Assembly: GCF_903969135.1 (NCBI RefSeq)
Contig: NZ_LR824569.1
Span: 4,423,001 to 4,487,000, forward strand
Reading direction: 5' to 3'
DNA: 64,000 nucleotides
Origin: Chryseobacterium sp. JV274
Lineage (GTDB): Bacteria; Bacteroidota; Bacteroidia; Flavobacteriales; Weeksellaceae
Shown here: one piece after another, positions 42,593-51,500 of the stretch
Numbering within the stretch: the first letter of the stretch is position 1
Layout: each line of letters starts with the position of its first letter
Program-made: the position numbers and the translations under genes
The notes under the pieces: model-generated
Told to the model about the DNA's origin: nothing
What the model saw: the letters and a program-made list of their open reading frames with translations, nothing else
Database searches by the model: none

Positions 42593-44296
42593 ATGAAAAA
42601 GTTTTATTACTTTCTCATCTTATTTCCTGTTTTTTCACAATTTTTATTTTCACAAAAGAAAGATGAAAAAACTTTCAGTGAAATTAGAAAGCCTTATGAA
42701 AAAATGGCAATAGATGACATTCATGCAATGCCCTATGTAAAACTGTACATTGAGAAAGCAAAAAACGAAAATAATTTTTCAAAGCTGATTCAAGGGTATA
42801 GAGATGCAAGACAGTTTGATTATAAAAACAAGATGAAGTATGCTGACAGTGCGCTTACTGTCAGTTTACAGCATGGAAGCCAAGATGACATCAGTAAAGA
42901 ATATTTAAGCAAGGGAATTATCTATTATTTTTATCAAAAAAAATTTAAGCTGGCTTTAAATGAATACATTAAAGCCTATGCGCATTCAAAAGGCTCAAAG
43001 GATGAGTACCATAGGTATAAAGTCCTTTATCATTTAGGAATTGTAAAAAGTCATTTGGGCTATTATGATGACGCCATGAAGCATTTTCTTGAATGTACTT
43101 CATTTTACAGGTCAAAGCTGAATGAAAACCATCATGAAAATGAACAGTTTAACTATGAGAAGGCGTATCTCAACTGCTTACATCAACTGACTGTACTCAA
43201 CAGATATCTGCATCATTTTGCCAAGAGTGATAGTTTAAGCAATTTAGGTTATCGGCTAACTGCCAATAATAATGATTTTGTGCTTGAAAAAAGCTATTTC
43301 CTAAAATGCATCGGAATTTCCAGATTTCATCATAAAGATTATGTTGGTGCTCAGGATCACTTGCAAAAATCTTTACCCAATATTCTAAAGAGAAATGATT
43401 TCGCCTGGGCTTCTGTAGTATATTATTATCTGGGTAAAACATATGAAGCACAGGATAATGTAAATAAGGCTGTAGGATGTTATAACAAAATAGACTCTAT
43501 TTTCAATAAACATGATTTTATACTTCCTGAGGTCTATAAGAGTTATCACTATCTTATCGATCATTATAAAGATAGAGACCTCGAAAAGCAACTGTACTAT
43601 ACCAATCAGCTTTTAAAAGCTGACAGTTTAATCAGTAAAGATTTTCCCTATTTATCTTTGAAACTTCATAAAGATTTTGACCGACGTACACTGATGGATG
43701 CAAAAGAAGAAATCGAGAGATCCAGTACTAAAAAAATAGTATTGGCTCAGATACTGATTGTTTCAGGAAGTGTAGTTCTTGTTTTTTTTGTTGTCCGGTA
43801 TCGAAGAGATCAAAAGATAAAAAAACAATATCAGCTTCTTCAAAAGAGAATTGCTGAAGGAAAATATAATATGAATGATATTTTAAGAGAAGAAATGATA
43901 GAACTGCCTGTAAGAAAGACTTCTCTTACCCCGGAAATGGCTTTAGAAATAAAAGAAAAACTTGAGAAGTTTGAGCAGGAGCAACATTTCAAAAAGAAAG
44001 GGATTACGCAGAAAAGTATTGCTTTAAAGCTGGGAACCAATTCCCACTATCTTTCGGTTTATATCAATGAACAAAAAGGGATTAATTTTAATAAATACAT
44101 GGCTGAACTGAGAATTAATTATATCACTAATCTACTTAATACCAACAGTAAATATTTAAATTATACTATCGAGGCTCTGGCTGATGAATGTGGTATAGCG
44201 GCACGCCAGAACTTTTCAAATCTGTTCTTTGACATCAATGGGATCAGACCTACTGATTATATAAAGAATCGGAAAAAGGAGCTGGGTATTAGTTGA
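42593..44296 (+). CDS. Membrane-anchored TPR sensor with AraC-type DNA-binding domain
   Basis: A 567-aa protein. The signal (YYFLILFPVFSQFLFSQ) is followed by a TPR-type helical region to about residue 375 (YDDAMKHFLECTSFYR, YYYLGKTYEAQDNVNKAVGC). One transmembrane helix lies at about 381-400 (IVLAQILIVSGSVVLVFFVV). A cytoplasmic C-terminus carries an AraC/HTH_18 pair (KGITQKSIALKLGTNSHYLS, YTIEALADECGIAARQNFSN). This is a one-component transmembrane regulator: the periplasmic TPR domain probably senses a ligand or protein while the HTH binds DNA. It is divergent from the lipoprotein operon and near SusCD, both likely targets. Confidence 0.85.
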   Translation: MKKFYYFLILFPVFSQFLFSQKKDEKTFSEIRKPYEKMAIDDIHAMPYVKLYIEKAKNENNFSKLIQGYRDARQFDYKNKMKYADSALTVSLQHGSQDDISKEYLSKGIIYYFYQKKFKLALNEYIKAYAHSKGSKDEYHRYKVLYHLGIVKSHLGYYDDAMKHFLECTSFYRSKLNENHHENEQFNYEKAYLNCLHQLTVLNRYLHHFAKSDSLSNLGYRLTANNNDFVLEKSYFLKCIGISRFHHKDYVGAQDHLQKSLPNILKRNDFAWASVVYYYLGKTYEAQDNVNKAVGCYNKIDSIFNKHDFILPEVYKSYHYLIDHYKDRDLEKQLYYTNQLLKADSLISKDFPYLSLKLHKDFDRRTLMDAKEEIERSSTKKIVLAQILIVSGSVVLVFFVVRYRRDQKIKKQYQLLQKRIAEGKYNMNDILREEMIELPVRKTSLTPEMALEIKEKLEKFEQEQHFKKKGITQKSIALKLGTNSHYLSVYINEQKGINFNKYMAELRINYITNLLNTNSKYLNYTIEALADECGIAARQNFSNLFFDINGIRPTDYIKNRKKELGIS

Positions 44297-44342
44297 TTAA
44301 GTCGTGCTTTAGGTAATTTTTGTAAATTCCTTAAAAAAGGAC

Positions 44343-45188
44343 ATGGTAACAAAAACTATTTTTAAAAGAACTTCGAAGTTATTGGAGGATCTGGACCTAA
44401 AGATTAACGAAGTCAATGCTGACGGAAATGACCTGATCAAAATTTCAGAAAAGGCATTACTTATTATTGATGAGTCGATAAGGAAATTAAAACTTTTGGT
44501 TTCCAACCATCATTTTGATCATATTGCTGAAGAAGTATTCTTTTTTAAAAAACTGAAACCGCAGTTTATCTCAAAATTTATTTATTATTCTGCAGTACTG
44601 GATATTGAATCTCATAAGCCGGCTGCCGGAAATAAGACTTTAAAAAAATATTATGAAGCAGAACAGGAAAAGTTGAAAGACTTTTATTTGGAGCATTCTG
44701 AATTTTACAGTTACTATAAACGGGAAGCAACCTATCTTGATCATAAAATATTTGTTCGTAATTCCTACGACCTAAAAATGAAGCTATCATCCGGATTTTA
44801 TAATTATGATCCAAGTTTTACAACATCCCACGATCATATGATCGCCAGATTTATTTCCAATCAGCAGTTCGATCAGTATTTAAAGAAGCAAATCGAAAAT
44901 TCAAATGATACCTTTACCACAAAAGTATTTTCTCCTTTGAGCTGGTCGGGGTCAAAGGTCGGTCTTATAGAGCTTATCTATGCACTTTACCAGATGCGTT
45001 GTTTTAACGGCGGTAATATAGAGTTAAGCGAAGTCATAAAATTTACAGAAAAGTCATTGGATTGCGATTTAGGTAACTTTCATAAAACCATCTTTGAAAT
45101 CCGTAACCGGAAACAGGGACCAACCAAATTCCTTCAATTGGTGAGTGACAATTTGAATCAATATTTTATGAACATTGATGCTGAGTAA
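44343..45188 (+). CDS. rteC: RteC-family ICE regulator
   Basis: A 281-aa protein with the RteC pattern: LISEKALLIIDESIRKLKLL-like N-terminal helix, HIAEEVFFFKKLKPQFISKF, KDFYLEHSEFYSYYKREATY, LDHKIFVR and the C-terminal WSGSKVGLIELIYALYQ, FNGGNIELSEV. In CTnDOT, RteC raises expression of excision genes. No RteA/RteB two-component pair is present in this window, so the input signal here is unknown. It ends at a hairpin shared with the converging mobC gene. Confidence 0.88.
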   Translation: MVTKTIFKRTSKLLEDLDLKINEVNADGNDLIKISEKALLIIDESIRKLKLLVSNHHFDHIAEEVFFFKKLKPQFISKFIYYSAVLDIESHKPAAGNKTLKKYYEAEQEKLKDFYLEHSEFYSYYKREATYLDHKIFVRNSYDLKMKLSSGFYNYDPSFTTSHDHMIARFISNQQFDQYLKKQIENSNDTFTTKVFSPLSWSGSKVGLIELIYALYQMRCFNGGNIELSEVIKFTEKSLDCDLGNFHKTIFEIRNRKQGPTKFLQLVSDNLNQYFMNIDAE

Positions 45189-45203
45189 CATACATACAAA
45201 TGA

Positions 45204-45233
45204 AAACCTCAAATCGTATGGTATTTGAGGTTT
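45204..45233. terminator. Bidirectional terminator between rteC and mobC
   Basis: AAACCTCAAAT/ATTTGAGGTTT is an 11-bp perfect stem with an 8-nt loop, followed by CATTCTTT on the plus strand. It lies 15 nt after rteC and 6 nt before the mobC stop. Confidence 0.7.
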
Positions 45234-45239
45234 CATTCT

Positions 45240-47282
45240 TTAATCCGATTTCAATAAATGCTGCAAATCAGGATCATTTTTTATTCGATCCATTTCATCT
45301 GTGATGATATTGAGAATATCTGACTTAATTTCTCTGTAATTATCCTGAATCTGCCTGGTCATAGAATCATTCCCGTCTTCATCAATAAAGGATCGGATCG
45401 GTGGTATCTGCTGAAAACTTTTCATTTCTTGAGAAAGCTTAACATTGTCTACGACAATCTCGGAATGAAAAATCTTCTGCTGAATCCTTTCATCAAAGTT
45501 ATCAGATACAGCACCGACAAAAAATCCCTGGGTCAGGGTAGAGATCTTCGAAGCAGGTATCAAACTGTCCAATTGGGTAGAAATAGAGGTCGAAGTATCG
45601 TTCCTATTGATGGATATACTCTGTCTTTTTTGCAGTATTTTTCCAAAACGTTCAGATAAGGTTTTTGCTGTTTCCCCAACCACCTGACCGCTGAAAATAT
45701 TGCCGACCGTATTCTGAATGACTTTACTTTCCTTATCTCCATAGTCTCTTGTCAACTGAGAAAAATCTTGGAATCCAAGACATACGGAAACTTTATTACT
45801 TCTGGCAGTAGCAATTAAATTATCCAGTCCTCTGAAATAAATAGTAGGCAACTCATCAATAATCACTGAACTCTTCAACTGTCCTTTTTTATTAATCAGC
45901 TTCACAATTCTCGAATTGTATAGCCCAAGAGCAGCAGAATAAATATTCTGACGATCAGGATTATTTCCAACACACAGAATTTTAGGCTCATTGGGATTAT
46001 TGATATCCAAAGAAAAATCGTCTCCGGTCATTACCCAGTATAATTGTGGTGAGATCATTCTTGACAAAGGAATCTTTGCAGAAGCGATTTGCCCCTGCAA
46101 TTGATCCTGGGCACCCCCTTGCCATGCATCCATAAAAGGAGATAGGTAGTTCTCTAATTCAGAATAAGAGGTTAATATCGTAAAGACCTCTTCATATTTT
46201 TTGTTAAGCAGTTCAATAGCATGTGGAAAAGTACAGTATTTACCGTTCTTATATATCTTAAGAAACCATATGATTGCAGCTAACAATATAATGGGACTTT
46301 CAACAAAGAAGTCACCCTGTTTTTGTATCCAGCTTCTATTGAGATTTAACATGATGGTGTAGGCAGCTTCGTAAGCATCCGATATATCCGTCATAAAATC
46401 GGGGTTTAAAGGATTACATCGATGGCTTTTTCTAGGGTCGTCAAAGTTGATGATATAGAATTTCGGCTTTACGGTATAAGCATCAGAATGATTGAGAAGA
46501 TGGTTGTACGCAATGGTTGATAAATCATCGAATTTAAAATCATAGATATACATGGAAAATCCTTTTTCGATATGCTGTCTTATATAGTTGTTGACAACAG
46601 CATAGGATTTTCCTGAACCTGGAGTTCCTAAGACAATGGTGGCACGAAAAGGATTCACCACATTAATCCATCCCTGATGCCAGTTTCCCTGATAATAGAA
46701 CTGTGTAGGAAGGTTAACAGAATATTCATTATAGAGTAATTGGGTTTCCTGCTGAAAGCTTTCATTCTCATTGTTAAAAACATCGGTCATTAAGTTTGTT
46801 TTGAGTAAACGGCCTATCCAGACTCCTGCCTGCATCAAGAAGATGTAGCCGGAACCAGTAGATAGAATATAAAGTACAGAAGTGAAACTGCGGGCAGATT
46901 GTAAGAGGATTGCGTTTAAAAAGAATAAGACAAAACCAATAGAAAAAACAATACTAATTTTTTTCCAAGTGATCTTTTCATTTTTTACTCCCTTTGTTCC
47001 AAGGCAACTCAAAGCTAGTAAAACTATTGCGAACAGCTTAGAATAAATAGGTTGAGAAAAAAGGCCTGCGGTCTTATTAAAATTATAAAGAATCTTATTG
47101 ATAAGTTCCAGTGTCCATTGTTGCTGTGTAAAAAATCCGTAACAGAACCAATACAGATGCATTAATACCATAATAATACTGACCGCTCGCATAAATGCCA
47201 TGATTTTAGCAAGCCCTCTTAAATCGTCTTCACCCTGCATATAACATTTTAGACGCATAAATACAGGATTACGTATTCTCAA
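45240..47282 (-). CDS. mobC: Type IV coupling protein (MobC/TraG-like, VirD4 family)
   Basis: A 680-aa protein. N-terminal membrane helices lie at about residues 30-165. The coupling ATPase has Walker A LGTPGSGKSYAVVN near residue 215 and Walker B SSVIIDELPTIYF, with the typical LCVGNNPDRQN and ARSNKVSVCLGFQDFSQL motifs. It recruits the relaxase-DNA complex to the conjugation channel. It is the last gene of the leftward mobABC set; the gap to mobB is about 80 bp. Confidence 0.93.
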   Translation of the reverse strand: MRIRNPVFMRLKCYMQGEDDLRGLAKIMAFMRAVSIIMVLMHLYWFCYGFFTQQQWTLELINKILYNFNKTAGLFSQPIYSKLFAIVLLALSCLGTKGVKNEKITWKKISIVFSIGFVLFFLNAILLQSARSFTSVLYILSTGSGYIFLMQAGVWIGRLLKTNLMTDVFNNENESFQQETQLLYNEYSVNLPTQFYYQGNWHQGWINVVNPFRATIVLGTPGSGKSYAVVNNYIRQHIEKGFSMYIYDFKFDDLSTIAYNHLLNHSDAYTVKPKFYIINFDDPRKSHRCNPLNPDFMTDISDAYEAAYTIMLNLNRSWIQKQGDFFVESPIILLAAIIWFLKIYKNGKYCTFPHAIELLNKKYEEVFTILTSYSELENYLSPFMDAWQGGAQDQLQGQIASAKIPLSRMISPQLYWVMTGDDFSLDINNPNEPKILCVGNNPDRQNIYSAALGLYNSRIVKLINKKGQLKSSVIIDELPTIYFRGLDNLIATARSNKVSVCLGFQDFSQLTRDYGDKESKVIQNTVGNIFSGQVVGETAKTLSERFGKILQKRQSISINRNDTSTSISTQLDSLIPASKISTLTQGFFVGAVSDNFDERIQQKIFHSEIVVDNVKLSQEMKSFQQIPPIRSFIDEDGNDSMTRQIQDNYREIKSDILNIITDEMDRIKNDPDLQHLLKSD

Positions 47283-47364
47283 CTATAAATGCGCCGTTGC
47301 ATGCATCTATTGGCTGACTATGGCTCTTTGAGCATCGTTATAAGACCGTTTTTGCAAAAGAAGA

Positions 47365-48612
47365 TTATTTTTTTCTTCTTTTTCTTTGTCTCTTTTTCAT
47401 TTGTGATTCGAAAATTTGTTCCTCCTGATCCTCATTAGTATCTGAAGATAATAAACCGCTAAAAAATCCGTCAAAAACTCCGCTGATGCTATCCGTAAGA
47501 AATTGTTGTTTGCATATTTCCTGAGATAAATTAAAGTGATCATTATGATCGTATTTTGTTTCACGTTTTATTTCTACCTCATTCCATAGTTTATTGAATG
47601 AGTTGGCTGAAAGCTCTTTACTCAACTGTGAACCATTCCAAACAGATTTGGAGTTATGATCTATAAATGTGATTCCGTAGATCCTTCCCTCATCATTCTT
47701 TCGTATGACTGTAGCGATTCCCTGTTCCAAAAGTTGAGTCTTAAAAGAAGCTTCCGATTTGCTTGTGCTAATTGCAGTTTCTATAGTTCTTTTAAGAATG
47801 AGTTTTGAAGGATTATTTTTCATTTTTGACTTCTCAATGAGGACCTGAATATTTTCCAACCCTGCCCGTTTGCCAAAAAGGGATGATTTAAAAGGGGAAC
47901 TTATTTTTTTTCCATTTTTATCTGTAGCAAAATAGACCATTCCTTTTCTCATTTTACCATGAAGCTCTCCGCTAATTTCTTCAACGGAGATATTGAATTG
48001 AGAGAGTAAAGCGTTATATGCACCTATACTTTGAAAGCTGTATGTTTGAGGCATGTGTCTTATTACTGATGATAATTGTGTTTTGATATTCCCCTTAGTA
48101 TAATCTACAGGTTTAAAAATAGGGCTTTGATTTAAACTTCTATTCTCACCAGCAACCTTTATGTTGTATCGTTTTTCCAATTTCCTGCAGACTTCCATTG
48201 ATCGGGGGTGATCATAGCGATCTGATATTTTCTTCCCATCGATCTGGACACACGTGGTGACGATATGAATGTGAGTCCTGTCAATATCCGTATGTTTAAA
48301 GACAACGTAGGGTTGGTTGCCATAACCCATTTCCTGCATATATTGCTGGGCCATTTCCCGATAATCTTTGTCATTAACCTTATCTCCAGGATCAGGATTA
48401 AGTGAGATATGTCTTACCGGTTTTTCAGTTTTGTTATTGGCTATCAAGTAGGGTTCAAAATACTGATGAAAAAATTTAACCGAATAAGGTCGATCCCACA
48501 AATCAGGAATCTTGTTAGTAAATAAAACAGTTCCTTTTTCGTTGTCTACTTTCTGTTGATTGTAGGTAAGCGCACCCCATAGGTTTTCACCTTTTCCAAT
48601 TTTAGCGATCAT
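47365..48612 (-). CDS. mobB: Relaxase/mobilization nuclease MobB
   Basis: A 415-aa relaxase. A nucleophile Tyr candidate is Tyr17 (ALTYNQQK). The HUH metal motif HTDIDRTHIHIVTT is near residue 110, and HISLNPDP and YVVFKHTD are typical of the Bacteroidetes relaxase family. The C-terminal part is Lys/Arg-rich, ending QMKKRQRKRRKK. It nicks oriT and leads the strand into the recipient. Its start overlaps mobA by 4 nt. The oriT candidate lies just upstream of mobA. Confidence 0.93.
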   Translation of the reverse strand: MIAKIGKGENLWGALTYNQQKVDNEKGTVLFTNKIPDLWDRPYSVKFFHQYFEPYLIANNKTEKPVRHISLNPDPGDKVNDKDYREMAQQYMQEMGYGNQPYVVFKHTDIDRTHIHIVTTCVQIDGKKISDRYDHPRSMEVCRKLEKRYNIKVAGENRSLNQSPIFKPVDYTKGNIKTQLSSVIRHMPQTYSFQSIGAYNALLSQFNISVEEISGELHGKMRKGMVYFATDKNGKKISSPFKSSLFGKRAGLENIQVLIEKSKMKNNPSKLILKRTIETAISTSKSEASFKTQLLEQGIATVIRKNDEGRIYGITFIDHNSKSVWNGSQLSKELSANSFNKLWNEVEIKRETKYDHNDHFNLSQEICKQQFLTDSISGVFDGFFSGLLSSDTNEDQEEQIFESQMKKRQRKRRKK

Positions 48613-49052
48613 TTTTCATAATTTTTTTGAATATGGTTTTGTTCAAATTCTTTGGTAAGTTCTATAATCTGCTTACAAATTAAAGCTAGTTCTCTGGTAT
48701 GATTTTCCAGTTTAAAGAGATAGAAAGAAGCTTTTTTCTCAGTAAAGTTTCGGTATAAAATTTTTACAATCTGATTATAATTGTTTCCAATCGATTGAAA
48801 CTGATAAAAGAATTTAGTGAGTTGAGTATGATAATCTATTGTTGAAATATCCACTTTTACAATTTTTAATTCTTTCTGAAACAAAATTGTTGTAATAAAT
48901 TTCGCTCTGCTGTTCATTCCTGATGCCTCATACAATTTTAGAAAATTAATGTTTTCTTCATCCGTAAGACGGAATACATATCTGTTTTTACTGGGGCGAA
49001 GTTTAGGCTTACGTCCACCTTTATTTTTATTATTTACGTCCATAGCATCCAA
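48609..49052 (-). CDS. mobA: Relaxosome accessory protein MobA
   Basis: A 147-aa protein. The N-terminal GGRKPKLRPSKNRYVFRLTD, EENINFLKLYEASGM is the ribbon-helix-helix-type start of MobA/MobC accessory proteins. The C-terminal half is helical (FYQFQSIGNNYNQIVKILYR). It should bind oriT and help the relaxase. Met1 (49052) and Met4 (49043) are both possible starts. The stop overlaps the mobB start by 4 nt. Confidence 0.85.
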   Translation of the reverse strand: MDAMDVNNKNKGGRKPKLRPSKNRYVFRLTDEENINFLKLYEASGMNSRAKFITTILFQKELKIVKVDISTIDYHTQLTKFFYQFQSIGNNYNQIVKILYRNFTEKKASFYLFKLENHTRELALICKQIIELTKEFEQNHIQKNYEK

Positions 49053-49105
49053 TTTAATATTAACAAAATCATGACTTCGGAGTGATTTTTAAAGCCCCAG
49101 CCAGG

Positions 49106-49159
49106 GCAAGTTGTTTTGAGGCACGAAAATAGTTATGAGGCACTCAAAACATAACTTGC
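49106..49159. other. Probable origin of transfer (oriT)
   Basis: Outer arms GCAAGTT/AACTTGC and inner arms GTTTTGAG/CTCAAAAC form a 15-bp interrupted dyad. Within and beside it TTTTGAGGCAC (49114) and TTATGAGGCAC (49133) are 19-bp-spaced direct repeats. This inverted-plus-direct-repeat layout, located between mobA and traA, is what relaxase and accessory proteins recognise. The nick site is not determined. Confidence 0.55.
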
Positions 49160-49676
49160 TCCTTTCGGGTGAAAGGAAATTCCAGTAATAAAGCAGATGT
49201 AATACTGATCGCATTCATAAAGTTCAATTTCCCAAGACCTCCTTAGTCTTCTGAAACAAAGTAAACCACAATCATTTGTAGGGACAATATTAGAAAGAAA
49301 GTCAAAGACAGTCACTTAAAGCCAAAAACGACCATTAAGAATATTTCGAAGAAGAAATCGTATTCATTTGTATCAGATTGAGGGCGGGATTTCCTGACTG
49401 CAGATCTGATAGAAATCCTGAATAGTGGAAATCCAGCATGCCAGCCTTCCGGAATTCCAGCCGTCAAGATAGTCTCTGTGAAAGATAGTCTTCAGGAAAG
49501 CAATTTTTCAGGATTGCAGGATGAATGGCATTCAGCCAGAACTGATTGAAGTCAATACAGCTTTCGGGAATTCCGTCCAGTAGCACTGAAAGCAGTACAG
49601 GGAACCTGATATATGTATTGCCAGGGGCTGTCAATCAGTCTTTCTTCCCAATTATGTATAACCAAAATCAAGCAAA
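49160..49676. other. Repeat-dense gene-free region upstream of traA
   Basis: About 500 bp without a convincing gene. It is less AT-rich than neighbouring intergenic DNA and dense in short repeats. AAGATAGTCT occurs twice at a 16-bp period (49466, 49482), GGAATTCC occurs twice (49451, 49567), and there are many CCAG, GGAAA and TTCC words. It may contain the leftward mob promoter, the rightward tra promoter and extra protein-binding sites. Confidence 0.45.
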
Positions 49677-50444
49677 ATGAAAACAAAGAACCAACCTACA
49701 ATTATTGCATTTTCCACCCAAAAAGGAGGGGTAGGAAAAAGCACTTTTACATCACTTCTAGCAAGTATTCTTCATTATCGGATGAGGTATCATGTTGCCG
49801 TTTTTGACTGTGACTTTCCTCAGTACAGTTTACTTCAGATGAGAGAGCGGGATTTAAAAATGGTGATGCAGAATGAGATTTTAAAAAAGATCGCTCACAA
49901 ACAATTTACGAGTATTAATAAAAAAGCGTATCCCATTTTCCAGAGTAAAGCCGACCAAGTTTTAGAGGATATGGATGCTTATGTTGTTGGATCTGAAACA
50001 ATTCCTGATGTTATATTTTTAGATCTACCGGGAACTGTGAATACGGCTGGTATTTTAAAAACTTTGACGAAAGTCCATTATATTTTTTCACCCATTACTG
50101 CGGATCGTGTTGTGCTTGAAAGTACGTTAAGTTTCACTGATGTTCTAACCAATGTATTGATGAAAGAAACTCAAACGGGAATCCGGGCAGTCCATCTTTT
50201 CTGGAATCAGGTGGATGGAAGAGAACGGACGTTGCTCTACAAAAACTACAGTAAAGTGATTTTAGATTTAGGGCTGCCACTTATGGAAACAAGCATTACA
50301 GACAGTAAAAGATTTAGAAAGGAAGGGGAGGCTATTACAAAGACTGTTTTCCGATCGACTTTACTGCCTGCAGATCCTAAATTGTTAGCTCAATGCAGGT
50401 TGGATCAATTTGTAGAAGAATTTTTAAGAATTGTAAAACTATAA
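49677..50444 (+). CDS. traA: ParA/MinD-family ATPase TraA
   Basis: A 255-aa protein with the deviant Walker A FSTQKGGVGKSTFTSLLA at residues about 13-27, then VFDCDFPQ and the Walker B-like IFLDLPGTV. ParA-family ATPases open the tra operon of CTnDOT-type elements. Their role in transfer is unclear; element partition or positioning is possible. It is followed by the DUF3408 gene after 3 bp. Confidence 0.9.
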   Translation: MKTKNQPTIIAFSTQKGGVGKSTFTSLLASILHYRMRYHVAVFDCDFPQYSLLQMRERDLKMVMQNEILKKIAHKQFTSINKKAYPIFQSKADQVLEDMDAYVVGSETIPDVIFLDLPGTVNTAGILKTLTKVHYIFSPITADRVVLESTLSFTDVLTNVLMKETQTGIRAVHLFWNQVDGRERTLLYKNYSKVILDLGLPLMETSITDSKRFRKEGEAITKTVFRSTLLPADPKLLAQCRLDQFVEEFLRIVKL

Positions 50445-50447
50445 ATT

Positions 50448-50840
50448 ATGGAACAGGACAATAACAATGAAGAGAACGGTATCGATGAACAATATCTGAT
50501 GTCCATTATGGCAGGAAGTCCCCAGAAAGAAGTTCCTGTACAAAATGCAGATCTCCAAAAGGAGAAAGCTGTAAAAAAAAATAAATTGAATACTAAGAAA
50601 TCCTCAGATATAAGCTATATGGAACAGTTTCTTACTCATCATACAATGACAAAGCGTGGTGATAAAAGTATCTATATCCGTCCTGAATATCACGAGCGCC
50701 TCTCACGCATTATTCAAATCATCGCCGATGACCAGATTCCTCTGTATGCTTATCTGGATAATATACTGGCGTATCATTTTGAAATGTTTGAAAAGGAAAT
50801 CACTGATGATTTCAATAACAAATACCGTCCCATCTTTTAA
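50448..50840 (+). CDS. DUF3408-type conjugal transfer protein (TraB-like)
   Basis: A 130-aa protein. An acidic and Lys-rich N-terminal half precedes a compact RHH-like domain (SYMEQFLTHHTMTKRGDKSI, YIRPEYHERLSRIIQII, IPLYAYLDNILAYHF). This is the DUF3408 pattern found directly after ParA in Bacteroidetes ICEs, consistent with a ParB-like or DNA-binding partner. The position gives the TraB name; function is inferred. Confidence 0.82.
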   Translation: MEQDNNNEENGIDEQYLMSIMAGSPQKEVPVQNADLQKEKAVKKNKLNTKKSSDISYMEQFLTHHTMTKRGDKSIYIRPEYHERLSRIIQIIADDQIPLYAYLDNILAYHFEMFEKEITDDFNNKYRPIF

Positions 50841-50849
50841 TATCATTTT

Positions 50850-51467
50850 ATGGAAAAAATAATCATTATAGGTTTATTAATTGCTATCATTCTAATTCTT
50901 CTAGACAGAAGATTCCCAGTCAATGTCCATGCGAAAGATAGTGGTAATACTAAGAAAATTTCTCCATCTATAATGGGAGATATTAAGCAAACAAAAAGAA
51001 AAGGTTTGCCAGTTGAAGCCACTGAAAGCCACCTTGAATTTACTTCATTAGTAGAAGATAATTTTGAATCAGAAACCAGAAACGGGAAAGCTGAAGATGT
51101 AGCCGAGAATAAAAATCTTGATGATATCCTAATCAAGGATAATTGGGGGCAGGAGGAAGAAGATTGGAAGTATCAGGACTCTAATATCGAAAGCGGGTTT
51201 GCTACAGGGGTTACCTTTCAGGAATTGAGTACTGCGGGTCAGCTGTTACAGCGGAATATGCTGGAACCTGATTTAGAACAGCAAGCAGTTGCTATAATTC
51301 AAAAAATTCATGGGACCGAGCTTTTTGATCTTTTGGAGAATTCGTTGGGGGAGGCTTCGAAGCGTATTTCAAATTTGTTAAGTCAGAGCATTTCGAATGA
51401 TGTTGAAGGCATATCTTCCAGTTACAAAGATGGTGTTGAAGGTTTCGATATTGGGGAGTTTGTTTAG
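50850..51467 (+). CDS. Membrane-anchored conjugal transfer protein, TraD-like
   Basis: A 205-aa protein. It has an N-terminal helix (IIIIGLLIAIILILLD) and a long acidic middle. The C-terminal block SGFATGVTFQELSTAGQLLQ, EQQAVAIIQKIHGTELFDLL resembles the conserved part of TraD proteins of CTnDOT-type operons. No enzymatic motif is present. It precedes the oppositely oriented nuclease gene, which interrupts the operon before traE. Confidence 0.7.
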   Translation: MEKIIIIGLLIAIILILLDRRFPVNVHAKDSGNTKKISPSIMGDIKQTKRKGLPVEATESHLEFTSLVEDNFESETRNGKAEDVAENKNLDDILIKDNWGQEEEDWKYQDSNIESGFATGVTFQELSTAGQLLQRNMLEPDLEQQAVAIIQKIHGTELFDLLENSLGEASKRISNLLSQSISNDVEGISSSYKDGVEGFDIGEFV

Positions 51468-51500
51468 GCAAATTCCCCTTTTGTTATTAATAAATTTCAA

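Noticed and set aside
49133..49315. 60-aa minus-strand ORF upstream of mobA
   Set aside because: It overlaps the oriT-like repeats, has no family resemblance and shows no translation signals.
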